Shown in pieces: positions 33,630-43,545 of a DNA stretch of 64,000 nt. The position numbers were made by a program, and so were the translations under genes. The first letter of the stretch is position 1, and each line of letters opens with the position of its first letter. The stretch is from Hippasteria phrygiana (Eukaryota > Echinodermata > Asteroidea > Valvatida > Goniasteridae), in NCBI GenBank assembly GCA_037893225.1, contig JAZGUH010000945.1, positions 682,001-746,000 of the forward strand, given 5' to 3'. A model generated the notes under the pieces. The model searched no databases. It was not told the origin of the DNA and saw nothing but the letters and a program-made list of their open reading frames with translations.

Positions 33630-34913
33630 TCAGTTTGAAAACAAAATCTAAATCAAAGTAATTCGGCAGAAATAGACTAATATTGCGGAAATGGGAAAAG
33701 TACAAAAGCGATGCTTCACCTTTTCCCGTCATGGTGACATCATTTAAATGTTTACATATATTTTGTGTGTATTTGTAAACGTGGTCAGATCTCCTTTCTG
33801 ATTAATGTTCATAATATTCATAATTTTGTTTGTATGATACTGAGGATGTGAAAATATATGTCGTTTATGCCTCATATTTCAAGCACGTTTTCCGGTGTTT
33901 CCGTGTGTTCCCGTTTTGGGGTCCCATAGTCCTTACCGCGACCTCGGTTCTTCAAAGATACTCTCTGCGAAACGGTTGGTTACGAAACGGATGACGAATA
34001 TCATTATTTATTCATCATTATGAAGTTATTTAGGGGAGTTTTAACGGGATCGTCGAGGGCTGAGTATTCATACAGCTTCGCACTCCCACGACGTTAGACC
34101 TGCCCGACCCTTTAAGCATTCACCATCTTTCAATTTGCCCGGATTTATCGACTTTCAGAATACCATGGCAACAAAATAATCCCGATGACTCCGTCGATTG
34201 GGCCAAAATCCCCATCCATCATTCCAAGTCGGTCCTTCGAACAGCCACGGGGCACGGATGGCAACATATTTTTTTTGTCAGAGAGCGCAGCCCGTGCAGT
34301 GATCAACCAGTATCAATGGACTGGTGTCGCGCAGCTAATACGTCGGATGAACTTGTCCTCCTTCGGGACCTGTCCGCACTGCGTACGGGATACGTATGGG
34401 TTCAGCGGGTCGCCAGTGATAAATAAACTAATACCGCTGGGACTGCGATTTTTTTCAATACATGTGACAGGCGCGCGTGCAATATTACCCGATTGAAATG
34501 GAGTGGAAATGAGGTTTCCTGTCTGTGCTAGTGACAATGGGAGGATCCGGTGAATAGAATCGCGCAGTATAGAAAGGCAAGACCGTGGTGGAACCGTCAA
34601 GATCTTTCAATCCCTGTCCCCAAAACATCCCAATTTAATTAACTCAGGTGTTCAGTTTCGAACTGGTTGGAACCAACTTGCAATGCGGCGGGGCATGAAT
34701 TTCCATGCCCATCTATGACACGACGAATGGTGAATGATGTTTAAAGCGACACGTTGTCGTGAAATCCCCATTTAATCTCTGTGGTTGTTACCTCCCTTCA
34801 CCGTGTCTCGGTGAAAAGAAAGCAGCACTATTTGTTATATTTACACATAAATATTATAAATGACAAACCATTGACATCAGACCCAACCGCCATTTGTTGA
34901 CTGTCGTATATCG
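33630..34913. other. Intergenic, GC-richer patch with unassigned ORF
   Basis: 34185-34496 (plus) encodes 103 codons with INQYQWTGVAQLIRRMN and TCPHCVRDTYG. The patch 33900-34620 is less AT-rich than its surroundings and rich in CG. I see no known domain or splice signals that define an exon. It could be a conserved non-coding element, an exon, or an old repeat. Confidence 0.3.
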
Positions 34914-35183
34914 GTCATTCCGTAAATTTGGGGTCCAAAAGTGTGACATTTTGTTTGTATCACTGTTACACCAGACCTGTGTAATTTTCATCAAGTATCA
35001 TTAAAATTGACTTCGCACTAATTTTTTCTTGTTTGGCAGGTACTTGGCTTTACACAATCACTCTTGGAGATAGAAGGCATTAAAGATTGTGACTGGAATT
35101 GCAAACTCTCATACGTGTCACTAAACAGGGACACCAAATAATAATGTCATACGTTTGGACCCCACATTCATGGAATGAGCCAC
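34914..35183. mobile_element. MITE, family GGGTCATTCTATAAAT, copy 2
   Basis: Diverged copy of 23192-23437: GGTCATTCCGTAAATTTGGG at the left, TTCATGGAATGAGCC at the right, and CATCAAGTAT, CTTGGAGATAGAAGGCATT and CAGGGACACCAAA inside. It carries a small extra TTTTTTCTTGTTTGGCAGG segment. Confidence 0.8.
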
Positions 35184-35627
35184 ATGCATTTCCAACAGTA
35201 AATACATCGAATAAAATGCTTGACGATGTTCAAACTAGCGCCGCATAATACCGGTTGAGTCCCAAAAAGTATACCGAAGTTAAACCCCAGATAATCAAAC
35301 TGATATTCACCAAATTATTATCGTTAAAAGTAGTGTACATGATTGGTCATTGTTGCAATTTTCAGAAATGGGCGGATTTAGACCGTGGGGCATCCGTTCG
35401 TATCGTTCAGCCTTGTTCTCTTCGGCAGAGGGGGGACACAATGTAACTCTCTAAAGCAAGTTAACAATACAATAGTTATTATTTTTGTTGATCCCGCATT
35501 CATAGGTCTCGCATGTTATGTAATTTTGATGATAAAAAAGTATCTATTTTGTGCGGAATAATATCATACAGAATCAGTCGTGCGTGTGTTTGTCCAATGA
35601 AATCGGGTTTCTCGTACCTCGCGATCT

Positions 35628-35891
35628 TTGTCACTTTTGGCTTGGCGTTCATTGGATACTAAATTTCATGCGCAACTAGAAAGCGATTTTGTAGCCAATG
35701 AAAATGGCTGTTATGGCCACACGCGGGACGTCAAAACCAGTGGCAACGTACGTAAACAAAACAACCGCCATGACGGTTTTCATCGCAAATGCTCATCCAG
35801 TACCAAATTCCAACGATTCTACAAACAGAAACGGGCTCTCCTTACTTGGAAAGCAGAAACAAGAAGCAAACCTAAACCTTGTCAGCTGCGG
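35628..35891 (+). CDS. Exon-like ORF, duplicated further downstream (unproven)
   Basis: An open stretch with a good donor-like site (CTGCGG then GTAAGC) after 35891. In one frame it reads SDFVANENGCYGHTRDVKTS, closely matched at 37374-37440 by TDFVADEHGCYYHMWDVETS. In another frame an ATG at 35698 gives a 64-codon run whose phase matches the acceptor at 37317/37318 and stays open to 37570. The two interpretations use different frames, so only one, or neither, can be right. The preserved peptide similarity could also reflect duplicated 5' UTR or repeat. No domain recognised. Confidence 0.3.
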
Positions 35892-36249
35892 GTAAGCATT
35901 GAGTTTATTTATTTTTTATTTTCAAACGAGTACTAGCCCCACATTAGTCATGTTGGTGGTTTTCCCTAACGTCGTGAACGTGGCGCACAGTACGTAGGCT
36001 AGGCCTAACGTTAGCGTTAGGCCCTTGCATACGTACCCTAACTTTACTCATGCAATGTTGCCAAACTTCTTTGTTGACAAAAACATCAAATTCATTCAGT
36101 GAAATACTGGTACTTTTACCTTATATTGCTTGCTATTTAACCTCTGTGAACAACTTCGGTGTCATGAAATTTATTCCGAAATTAAAAAACGGCGGTGTCC
36201 GGAAATTGGGCACAAAATCTGCCGAGTCGCCTAAACCATCATGCCGACC

Positions 36250-36356
36250 TAGCCCAGGTTGGACGTCCTTATTTCATTGCATTACACAGTAGTAGTAGTG
36301 CAATGTAATGAAGATACTGAGGAGTCCAACCTGGGCCACATGCCGACCATGCTAAC
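36250..36356. repeat. Long hairpin, about 45-bp arms
   Basis: CCCAGGTTGGAC and TTTCATTGCATTACAC on the left are mirrored by GTGCAATGTAATGAAG and GTCCAACCTGGG on the right, around an AGTAGTAGTA loop at about 36289-36298. Arms are nearly complementary with a few bulges. It could be a tiny MITE, or a precursor-like RNA hairpin if transcribed. Confidence 0.85.
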
Positions 36357-36726
36357 GTGGCGCACTTGAATACATCTCGGAAAATTCCAATTTAACATTG
36401 AAGAATTTCTTTAAAGTTGATAAATTCTGATAAACCATTAGGCCTATTATCTCTAGTCTCTACTTACAATGTTACATAGGCTACCCATTACCCAGCTGCA
36501 AGTTTGTCAGAAAATTGTTTTCTTATAATATTTTGCTGGGGGCATTTTCAAAGGGTTCATTGTGCACTTCAAAATAAAATCGGAAAATCACGCTGAAATA
36601 AATTTCTCTTCTAACTTTGTAACGGGTAGGCCCCCTAGATAAACTCGCAATTTATGAATGGGAGTGTTTAGAACTTGAAGTTTCACTTTCTGTGAAATTA
36701 AATTTTCAGTTAAAACGTTTGCTCCA

Positions 36727-36761
36727 GCAAAAAGCGCTTGTAGCGCACAAGCGCTTTTTGC
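36727..36761. repeat. Perfect 15-bp-arm hairpin
   Basis: GCAAAAAGCGCTTGT (36727-36741), loop AGCGC, exact complement (36747-36761). It is followed by a T-rich stretch and has no associated ORF. Confidence 0.9.
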
Positions 36762-37317
36762 AATACAATTTTATTTTTTTTTTTTTAAATATGAAGCTTG
36801 ACTGCAGGCATTCATTTTGGTTGCACTAATTATACACATTTTGTTATGAATAAGATAATTTATATCTTAATTATCATATTCATGCAAACTGTTTTATTGG
36901 GTTCACCACCCATAGGGAAACCCCTGGCCAATTTTTGAACTGACAAAATTAATGCACAAAGTTCCGAAAACTGAATTTATTCCACAACCTGTCTGGGTGT
37001 TGTTTTTTCAGGCTGTATACATGTATACTGCAAACAGATCCTTCGGGGGGGGGGGGGGGGGGGGGGGGCTGAACAAAACAGCTTTGTTGAAAATCAGCTT
37101 TGTTGGGAATAGAATGTTGAAAAGAATTTACACACTAATGTTATTATATTGTCTTGCATCGGTGTTATGTTTATTTAAATAAGGGTTTGTATTTCTATTA
37201 ATTTACCCTTCAGATAATAATAACGGTTGACCTGGTGGCTGATATTTTTTGGCCGAAATATACATTTAATAAACATTTCAGTTTTAATGTGTTGTGTGTA
37301 TTTCCTTTGTTTTACAG

Positions 37318-37524
37318 ATCAACGCCCCTGCACGGACAAGAGAGCGCTTCAGACACTGAGCCTGCTGAACAAACAGATTTTGTAGCTGATGAACATGGCT
37401 GTTATTACCACATGTGGGACGTCGAAACCAGTGGCAACGTCAAAACAATGAACATAGCTGTTTTAATACTACCCATGGGACGTCCAAACCAGTGGCAACG
37501 TCAAAAAAATCGTCTTAATTCAAT
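37318..37524 (+). other. Exon-like segment with two 60-bp repeats after a splice acceptor
   Basis: A pyrimidine-rich acceptor (TTTCCTTTGTTTTACAG, ending at 37317) leads into this segment. The phrase ATGAACATGGCTGTTATTACC...GGGACGTCGAAACCAGTGGC (about 37388-37435) is repeated immediately (about 37448-37502), and once more upstream at 35697-35745. The repeated GTGGCAACGTCAAAA ends are almost identical. Confidence 0.5.
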
Positions 37525-37803
37525 ATGGCTGATACTCGTAACGAAAATGAAACAGAGTCCACCAAATTAAAATGCTATGCACATTTATCTGAAGTTTATG
37601 AAGACATCAAACCAATAACTGAGACATCGTGGACAAAGTTTTTAGAAAGTGTACAAATTTGGAAGGATTTGGGTGGGAAATCGTCTGACATAACGAGGTG
37701 TTTCGTAGCAGATTATGATGGCAGTGACGGTATACTACCTGGTTCCAGACTCGCGATGCCTAAGAAATACGCCTTAAACTGCACACAAGAAACAAACGTT
37801 GAG
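37525..37803 (+). CDS. Candidate first coding exon, unknown protein
   Basis: The ATG at 37525 opens MADTRNENETESTKLKCYAH and continues with SEVYEDIKPITETSWTKFLE and VQIWKDLGGKSSDITRCF. The frame ends at an in-phase donor-like site, GTTGAG then GTACAC, at 37803/37804 (unspliced it would run to 37887). The SW...FLE...W..LGG pattern recalls N-terminal regions of poorly characterised, multi-copy invertebrate proteins, but I cannot name the family. No later exon is found in the window. The 3' end of this exon and its donor are duplicated at about 38153-38320. Confidence 0.35.
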
Positions 37804-38152
37804 GTACACATTTTTCGGTGGGAAAACTTTAATTATGTTAATAGTCCAATCCAGGATAGCAATCCACAATGTAACAAACTTTGTTGAGAACAAGTTGGAA
37901 ACTCTGGCTTTTTCATATTTTCAAGATTACGGTACATGTAGCTGGATTACCATATTTTCAAGTAACATTTTTAAAGGTGTAATGGCAGATGTGTATTGCC
38001 TGAGAGATTTGGTTTTTAAATTGTTTAGATAACAATTTTAAGCTTAAAAATAAAAGCAAAATAGGCACTTTATAAAAACAATCTTGAAATAAGGTAATGT
38101 TACAATTCGGATGTGTTGATAGAATTTGTTCAATCAAATCCGCCTTACAAAA

Positions 38153-38320
38153 TACTTTCTAAACTGTCAACAAGAAACAAACGTTGAGGTACGCATTTTA
38201 TCAGTGGATAATAAAACATTGCTCCTGTTAATAGTCCAGTCCAAGATAGCAATCCACATTCAACAATGTAACAAACTTTGTAGAGAACAAGTTGCTAACT
38301 GTGGCTTTATATAATTATAA
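38153..38320 (+). repeat. Duplicate of the exon end and following intron
   Basis: CAACAAGAAACAAACGTTGAG with GTACGCATTTT, AATAGTCCAGTCCAAGATAG, AATGTAACAAACTTTGT and GAGAACAAGTTG repeats 37776-37915 at high similarity, including the donor-like GAG/GTAC. A local duplication of an exon-intron junction. Confidence 0.8.
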
Positions 38321-38435
38321 ATCAGCTATAAATAATGGATAGACATGAAGAGAATATGCTATTGGAATGAAAAGAAGATTAAGGTATTTGCACCTAATGA
38401 GAAATTGTTGTGATTTGCGTCATTGTAATATTAAC

Positions 38436-38657
38436 TCAAATATAAGGGTTAGCCCTTCCAGCTGACTGCATGCGATATAGCCTAGGGATCAAATTTGCCA
38501 GTGATCCCATCTGCACAAGAGTGGAAGGTTGTGGGTTCGAATTCCACCCAAATAGTATGTGATTTTTTATACCTCACATAGACTGGAAAGCACTGAGCAT
38601 GCAGTGCTAATTGTAATGCATGTAATACTAAGTCGGGAAGGGCAAACCCTTATTTGA
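38436..38657 (+). mobile_element. tRNA-like element with inverted ends and SINE-type tail
   Basis: The ends AAGGGTTAGCCCTTCC (38444-38459) and GGAAGGGCAAACCCTT (38636-38651) are inverted, extending outwards to CAAATA/TATTTG. Inside, GGTTGTGGGTTCGAATTCC (about 38526-38544) is a good B box, with a weak A-box region before it. Downstream, CTGGAAAGCACTGAGCATGC and AGTGCT (38581-38608) match the tail of the SINE units at 57-60 kb. It is both SINE-like and TIR-like. Confidence 0.75.
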
Positions 38658-40030
38658 AATTAAAATAGCAGAATGATATTAGGACACACAGGGCTCTGTT
38701 TTTTCATCAGATTGGAAATGTTTGATTTCCAAAATGCCAAAGGAATGCTTCTTACAAAGACTACTTGTAAACTACAAAAGCTGCACGTACATGTATATTG
38801 TTTATACAATGTAATTATTCTTTTGTGTCCGGTTGAAACATGACAAGTAATGCAACTGAGGTAATGTTACCACTGATGTCGTTCACCTTTTTGAGGGTTG
38901 TGTTGATTTCTTTAGACCTTATAAGAAATTTTTCATAAATTGCAAATAAATATTATCCATGCTTTTTGAAAAAAATAGCATTTTTTTCAATGAACACATT
39001 TTCTTCAACAGATAACAAAATGTTTTTATGAATTTTTGCAACCCTCTATTTTTTTTACCTAAAAATGTTCGCACACTTGGAGAATTGTGTGGATCAAACT
39101 TTTAGACATGGCATTTGCCATAAAGTCTAAAACTTGTAATAAGTGATCCTATTGATTTATCTTAACAGGTAATTCTATATAATTGTCAATCAAGTGGCAT
39201 GTTTGAATTAATTCTGTTCATAGTGAATTTTACTGAAAGCATGGATAACACAAGGAAACGCATGGAAATACTTGAAGGAAATACTTTAATAATACATGTG
39301 CATGCACATGTTTTGAAATTCCTAATCTACTTATTGGCAAATGTTGAGGATCCCCCCCCCCCCGAGATGTGTTATCTTTTTTAGTTCAATGCAAACAAAT
39401 AGTTTCTACATGCGTTAAGCCAAAAATATTTCATTTTACATTAACCTCAGTGAACTTCAAAATGACCTAATAAAAAATATGAAGCAAAATCACATATTAC
39501 ACCTTTTCAAACCCACGTACATGTAGTTTGTGTACTCCATCTTTATCGGCGAAAAAATGTGGGGATTATAATGCCTCAAAACATTTTCATTAAATTTCAA
39601 TAACAATAAGTCGAACCATATTTGACGAAAATTAATCTGGTAAAAATAATAGAATACCTATAAAATCTTTGAAAATAACAATTCACATAGCTGTGTTTAC
39701 TATATAAAACAAATTAATAATTTCCTTGAACATGAAAAAGAAATTCCCATCGTATCATAATATTTGAGGCACAATATACTGAGCTTGATATATTTTTTCA
39801 ATATATTTTTGGTCAAGCGAGGGCGCTGTTTTTCTTATGTTTTTCTTTAAAGTGAAAAATGTGAAGATTATTTCGGGAATTACACATTAATGTGCAATTT
39901 TTGAGCGTGGGATCAAGTGAATCCTTGATTATACACATGCTATCTACCATTTGAGCCATATTGTGTGTCCCCCCCAAAACGTTGGAGAACAAAAATCGCT
40001 TTCTGAAAGGATTTCAGGCCCATGCTCTAC
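38658..40030. other. AT-rich intergenic DNA
   Basis: No supported gene, only short ORFs. A C run of about 12 sits at 39352-39363. No repeat partner noticed in the window. Confidence 0.5.
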
Positions 40031-40034
40031 AGTC

Positions 40035-40165
40035 TAATTTGGGAGTTAGTATTTTATAGGAAATATCGTTCCACGACCTGTTTAAAGTTTTGCGTTGTTG
40101 GATGGCGAAAAAGAAACGAGGGAAAAAACGGCGTTCGTTTTCAACCGTCGGGCGGATGATAGCGT
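40035..40165 (+). repeat. Kolobok-like MITE fragment
   Basis: GGAGTTAGTATTTTATAGG, CCTGTTTAAAGTTTTGCGTT and AAAGAAACGAGGGAAAAA correspond to the GGGTTAGTATTTTATAGTG to AACAGAGAGAAAAAT part of 17930-18025. Only this third of the element is present. Confidence 0.55.
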
Positions 40166-40198
40166 TCTCTTTAAAAAGAAATGTCAGTCACCCAGATC

Positions 40199-40443
40199 AG
40201 GGGCCAATTTCATAGAGCTGTTAAGCACAACAATTTGCTTAGCATGAAAATGTCTTGCTTAGTAAAAACAGGTTACCAGCCAAAAGTACATAAAATTTTC
40301 ATGCTAAGCAAACAACAGCTGAATGCCAGTCAAAAGCAATATTCCACACATGGAAATCTGGTTGGTAATCCAGTTTTTATCAAGGAAGCATTTGCATGCT
40401 AAGCAATTTTTTGTGCTTAACAGCTTCATGAAATTGGCCTCAA
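40199..40443. mobile_element. 245-bp MITE, family GGCCAATTTCAT, copy 1
   Basis: GGGGCCAATTTCATAGAGCT...GTTAAGCACAA...GCTTAGCATG on the left is mirrored by CATGCTAAGC...TTGTGCTTAACAGC...ATGAAATTGGCCTC on the right. Inner words AAAACAGGTTACCAGCCAAA and TGGTTGGTAATCCAGTTTTT are also mirrored, so the whole unit folds back. A diverged copy is at 55848-56072. Confidence 0.9.
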
Positions 40444-40730
40444 CTGGTCACATAATTATTACTAAGCAAAACGAGTAAAAGAAATTCCCATGTCTAAGTT
40501 TGTGTAGGATTGAGTAATGTTGACTGGCGATCAATGCAGGTGAATACATGCCTACATGAACACACATAGCAGACAATATGAGAGACGTCTTTGATGGCAG
40601 TGTTTTAAACTTTTGTTTCGACGTGTTCAATTTAATTTTTTGTATTAAACATTAAATGTAAAAAACACGTCCCATTCAAAGGACGCACCCCCCAATGGTC
40701 CCGCCTCAACCTGCCTTGGACTCGGGTGAC

Positions 40731-41034
40731 CAGCGGCGGCGATTTCTCGTCAAGGTTAAGGGCCGGGGGACAGAGGAAAAAGCACACAACCAACAACAAT
40801 TATTAAGCGTTTTGCACTCGGTGTTTCTTGTGTATCCTGGGAAATTTTTGAAAATGTGTGCTGATCTTTGTGTATTCTGGTGCATACTTGTGCATGTAAA
40901 AGCCAATTACCCATAACATGTATATGGAAAAGGGGAAACAATTTTTTTGGGGGGACACTGCCATAGCCGTCACCTCCCCCCAAAAAAAACAAATAGGGGG
41001 GGGGGGGGGGGGGGGGGGGGGGTCGCCACCCATG
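40731..41034. mobile_element. 304-bp hAT-like MITE with poly-G core, copy 2
   Basis: Begins CAGCGGCGGCGATTTC and ends GGTCGCCACCCATG, flanked by perfect 8-bp duplications CGGGTGAC at 40723-40730 and 41035-41042. It contains a G run of about 28 at 40995-41022, beside CCCCCCAAAAAAAACAAATA. The copy at 33377-33621 confirms both boundaries. Confidence 0.93.
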
Positions 41035-41042
41035 CGGGTGAC

Positions 41043-41880
41043 AGGTGGTGTGAAGACACATCGCATATTGTTGTGATTGCATGTAATACTCTGACATCGG
41101 CGGCCATTGCTTGGGGCTTACACGTATTATCCTTTTGCCAAACCCAAGTTCAGTTGACTAAATACAATCTGTGCATCCAGCCATACAAAGCACTGACTAC
41201 TCTACCGGGGCGGAAGGCCCCCATCATGGCCGCATTCTTCCTTCCCATGAAAGCTTGGTCGGATTCGTCGTTTAGTAGTTTACGCTGCAATTATTTTGTG
41301 ATTATTGTGTATTTCTGTCCAGCAGTAAAACAAATCGGATTAAAGAACACCTTCAAAAACAGAAAACCCCGAAAACAAATAGGTGTGTCTCATAGGCCTA
41401 CGTTCAGCCTCATTATAGTTACTCTAACACCCAGGGATTACTGTGTTTCACTAGGGGGGCCTATACATTGGACAAAGCAGCGTCTGGCGTATTGGCTGAC
41501 TTGAGCCTCTTTCATCAATTAGTACTTTGCTAAGTGGTAAAATAGTGCTTTTGTTTGACGCTACGATCAGGCAACATGCAACCCAATCCCCCATATTGAG
41601 TGACCCGTTGATGACTCTCGTAGACCGTGGGCTCCACCGAACATCTCTTGTTGACGACAGTGCAATTTGGTTGTCGCTGCGATGTGTTTTAAACAAGCTA
41701 GCATTTTTTCATTATTTCCAAGCTGCCATCTGATGTTTTAAGTCTCGGTAGATTAAAATAAATGATGCACAGTCGTCGCGCAAATCCTATTGAAATGGCA
41801 ATTTTTTTTTCCCAAAAAGGAGCGAAGATCAGGCAGAGTGGAAAGTACTGCAACCCTTCCCCTATAATTGTTTAATCAAT
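41043..41880. other. Intergenic, unassigned ORFs
   Basis: The plus-strand ORF reaching 41504 starts inside the G tract of the preceding MITE and is spurious. The segment 41440-41740 has ORFs on both strands (for example RPPVRR-free minus ORF 41451-41696) without a recognisable family. Confidence 0.35.
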
Positions 41881-41884
41881 AAGT

Positions 41885-42165
41885 AAGGGAAATGCTACCA
41901 CAGGAGAGATTAAAGAAAGGACAAGTCAACCACAATGTTAAGAAATTCTTGAGAGACGAAGACTAAATTGATTTGGCTATGTCCATCGACTACATGAAAA
42001 CTGTATAGTCAAATAAGTAGTAACAACATGGGTACCTGTGGGAAAAAGATTAAGAGGAAGGCAAAAGATTATATGAAGAAGCACCACCGGAAGGGATCTT
42101 GCAGTGCGGGAACAAGATGGAAAGATGTAAGTGTTCAGTGCGCTAGAAGTCGGTGGAAAGCTTTC
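41885..42165 (+). pseudogene. LINE reverse transcriptase C-terminal fragment
   Basis: Translated across frame breaks, the plus strand gives FGYVHRLHENCI, then TTWVPVGKRLRGRQK, then RSTTGRDLAVREQDGK and SRWKAFIAS. This is the RFGHVxRM...GKRxRGRPxxTWRRxxxxD...RxxWRxxV pattern that ends many LINE RT proteins. It is unrelated in orientation to the LINE at 0.3-1.85 kb. Only the last 90 or so codons are present, and they abut the DIRS element. Confidence 0.75.
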
Positions 42166-42264
42166 ATCGCCTCATGAGCCAGTAGTCAGGCACGGGAGTA
42201 CCTAATTCTAAGTTAGACAAGACTTCTCAAAATCCAAAGGGTTTTACATTCTAATAAGAACATA

Positions 42265-42397
42265 CTCACCTCTGTTTACCTACATTTGCATATCAGCGCG
42301 CAAGCGCAGAAACCTCGCTGAAAAATGAGCGCCCAAGTCGCACCCTCCGCGCCCACTGCATGCCTATAAAGGACCCTGTAACATAGCGGCTCGTCCT
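42265..42397 (+). repeat. Left inverted terminal repeat of DIRS element
   Basis: Begins CTCACCTCTGTTTACCTACA and ends TAGCGGCTCGTCCT. Matches the complement of 48220-48341, with shared AAGTCGCACCCTCCGCGCCC, ACTGCATGCC and TATAAAGGACCCT. It carries an extra GCGCAAGCGCAGA segment. The outer extension 42226-42264 (CTCAAAATCCAAAGGG...) is unique to this end. Confidence 0.9.
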
Positions 42398-42446
42398 AGT
42401 TATTTTTTAACTATGAAGTTCTCCATTCATGAGGGGTGGTTAACAG

Positions 42447-42536
42447 AGGTGAGTGTTCTCTTATTAGAATGGAAAATCCCTTTGGATTTTGGGAATTACA
42501 TTACAGAAAACATATCACCTCTGTTTACCTACATTT
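42447..42536 (+). repeat. Internal complementary region of DIRS element
   Basis: The first part (AACAGAGGTGAG...TTCTTATTAGAATG...TCCCTTTGGATTTTG) is the complement of the left terminus 42226-42280. The second part (ATTACAGAAAACATATCACC...TCTGTTTACCTACATTT) is the complement of the right terminus 48318-48356. The join near 42497 therefore records the circle junction. The last TTT is the target of the nested element. Confidence 0.88.
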
Positions 42537-43417
42537 GGGGCAGTCCATAAAGTACGTACGCACGAAATGCCGACTTTTTTGAACCCCTCCCCCACCCCCT
42601 GTACGCATGGCATACGCAGTGGCTTCAACACCCCCCCCCCCCCCCCCCCCCTGTACGCATACGCATTCCACATCTCTTTTTGACTTCTCAGACTACCCTA
42701 TTCTAGCATCATTAAACGTCACAGTACACCTGCTGCAGTAGTATGATTCGCATGTCGCATCTAAAGACTGAAATAAATCACAAAATGTTGACAGAAAAAA
42801 ATTGAAAACATTTCTATTAACGGACCTGGAAATGATTGAACAGTGATATATTTTAAACCAAAACAGCAGTCAATAATGACATGGACCAAAAAAGGGAAGA
42901 AAAAAAATATCCTTATTTTTTGCATAGTTTATTCAATTGAAATAGTGAATAACGCTTTTCAAGAAAATATGTGTTTGAACAAGAGGCAGATGATTACAAC
43001 TGGACGTATATCTATTTTTGTTCTTTTGTTTACCCCAGTACACGAGCGATTTTGGACAGCACGCGGGTGAAATTGATCAAGTACACCTGTACGTTTCCGG
43101 TGTACAATGCCGGTTTATAAAGCAGTCTTTGTTGCGGTCTAAAAATAGGCCGGAGTTGGCTGGCGGTGGCGCTGGGAAGATAAATTTACTTTTGGTTGGG
43201 GTAAAGGGTATTGTGTTATAACTGGTTTCGATGCACAAAAGCTGGTCCTGGTAGTTATTTATATGAGATAGTACATTGATTTCAAGACAATTCATTAAAA
43301 GCACATTTTTGGTTTGCGTACGGTACGCATTGGCTCGGACCCCCCATGTACGCATGGTGTACGCAATGTCAACAACCCCCTTCCCCCTTCGTGCGTACCT
43401 ACTTTATGGACGGCCCC
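42537..43417. mobile_element. 881-bp TIR element nested in the DIRS element
   Basis: The ends GGGGCAGTCCATAAAGTACG and, inverted, GGGGCCGTCCATAAAGTAGG continue into mirrored GTACGCACGAA and then C-rich and GTACGCATGG-type words. Removing it restores ACATTTGCA, so TTT (42534-42536 and 43418-43420) is a 3-bp target duplication. It has a C run of about 22 (42631-42652). The interior is AT-rich with 60-90-codon ORFs of no known family. Superfamily undetermined. Confidence 0.88.
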
Positions 43418-43545
43418 TTTGCAGAGTAGCACCAAGAGATTGTGAGCAGGGAGGGACATGCAGTGGCGAAGAAGTCTAAACTGAACCTAAATGAAACTGT
43501 AGAAGACATGAAAAGGTTGTTTAGACATACCCGGAAGCTGCCTAT

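Noticed and set aside
33438..33732. Gly- or Pro-rich ORFs
   Set aside because: Glycine and proline runs are translations of poly-G and poly-C tracts in a MITE.
40947..41504. 185-codon plus-strand ORF
   Set aside because: It starts inside the G tract of a hAT-like MITE, crosses its boundary into unrelated DNA, and resembles no protein family.
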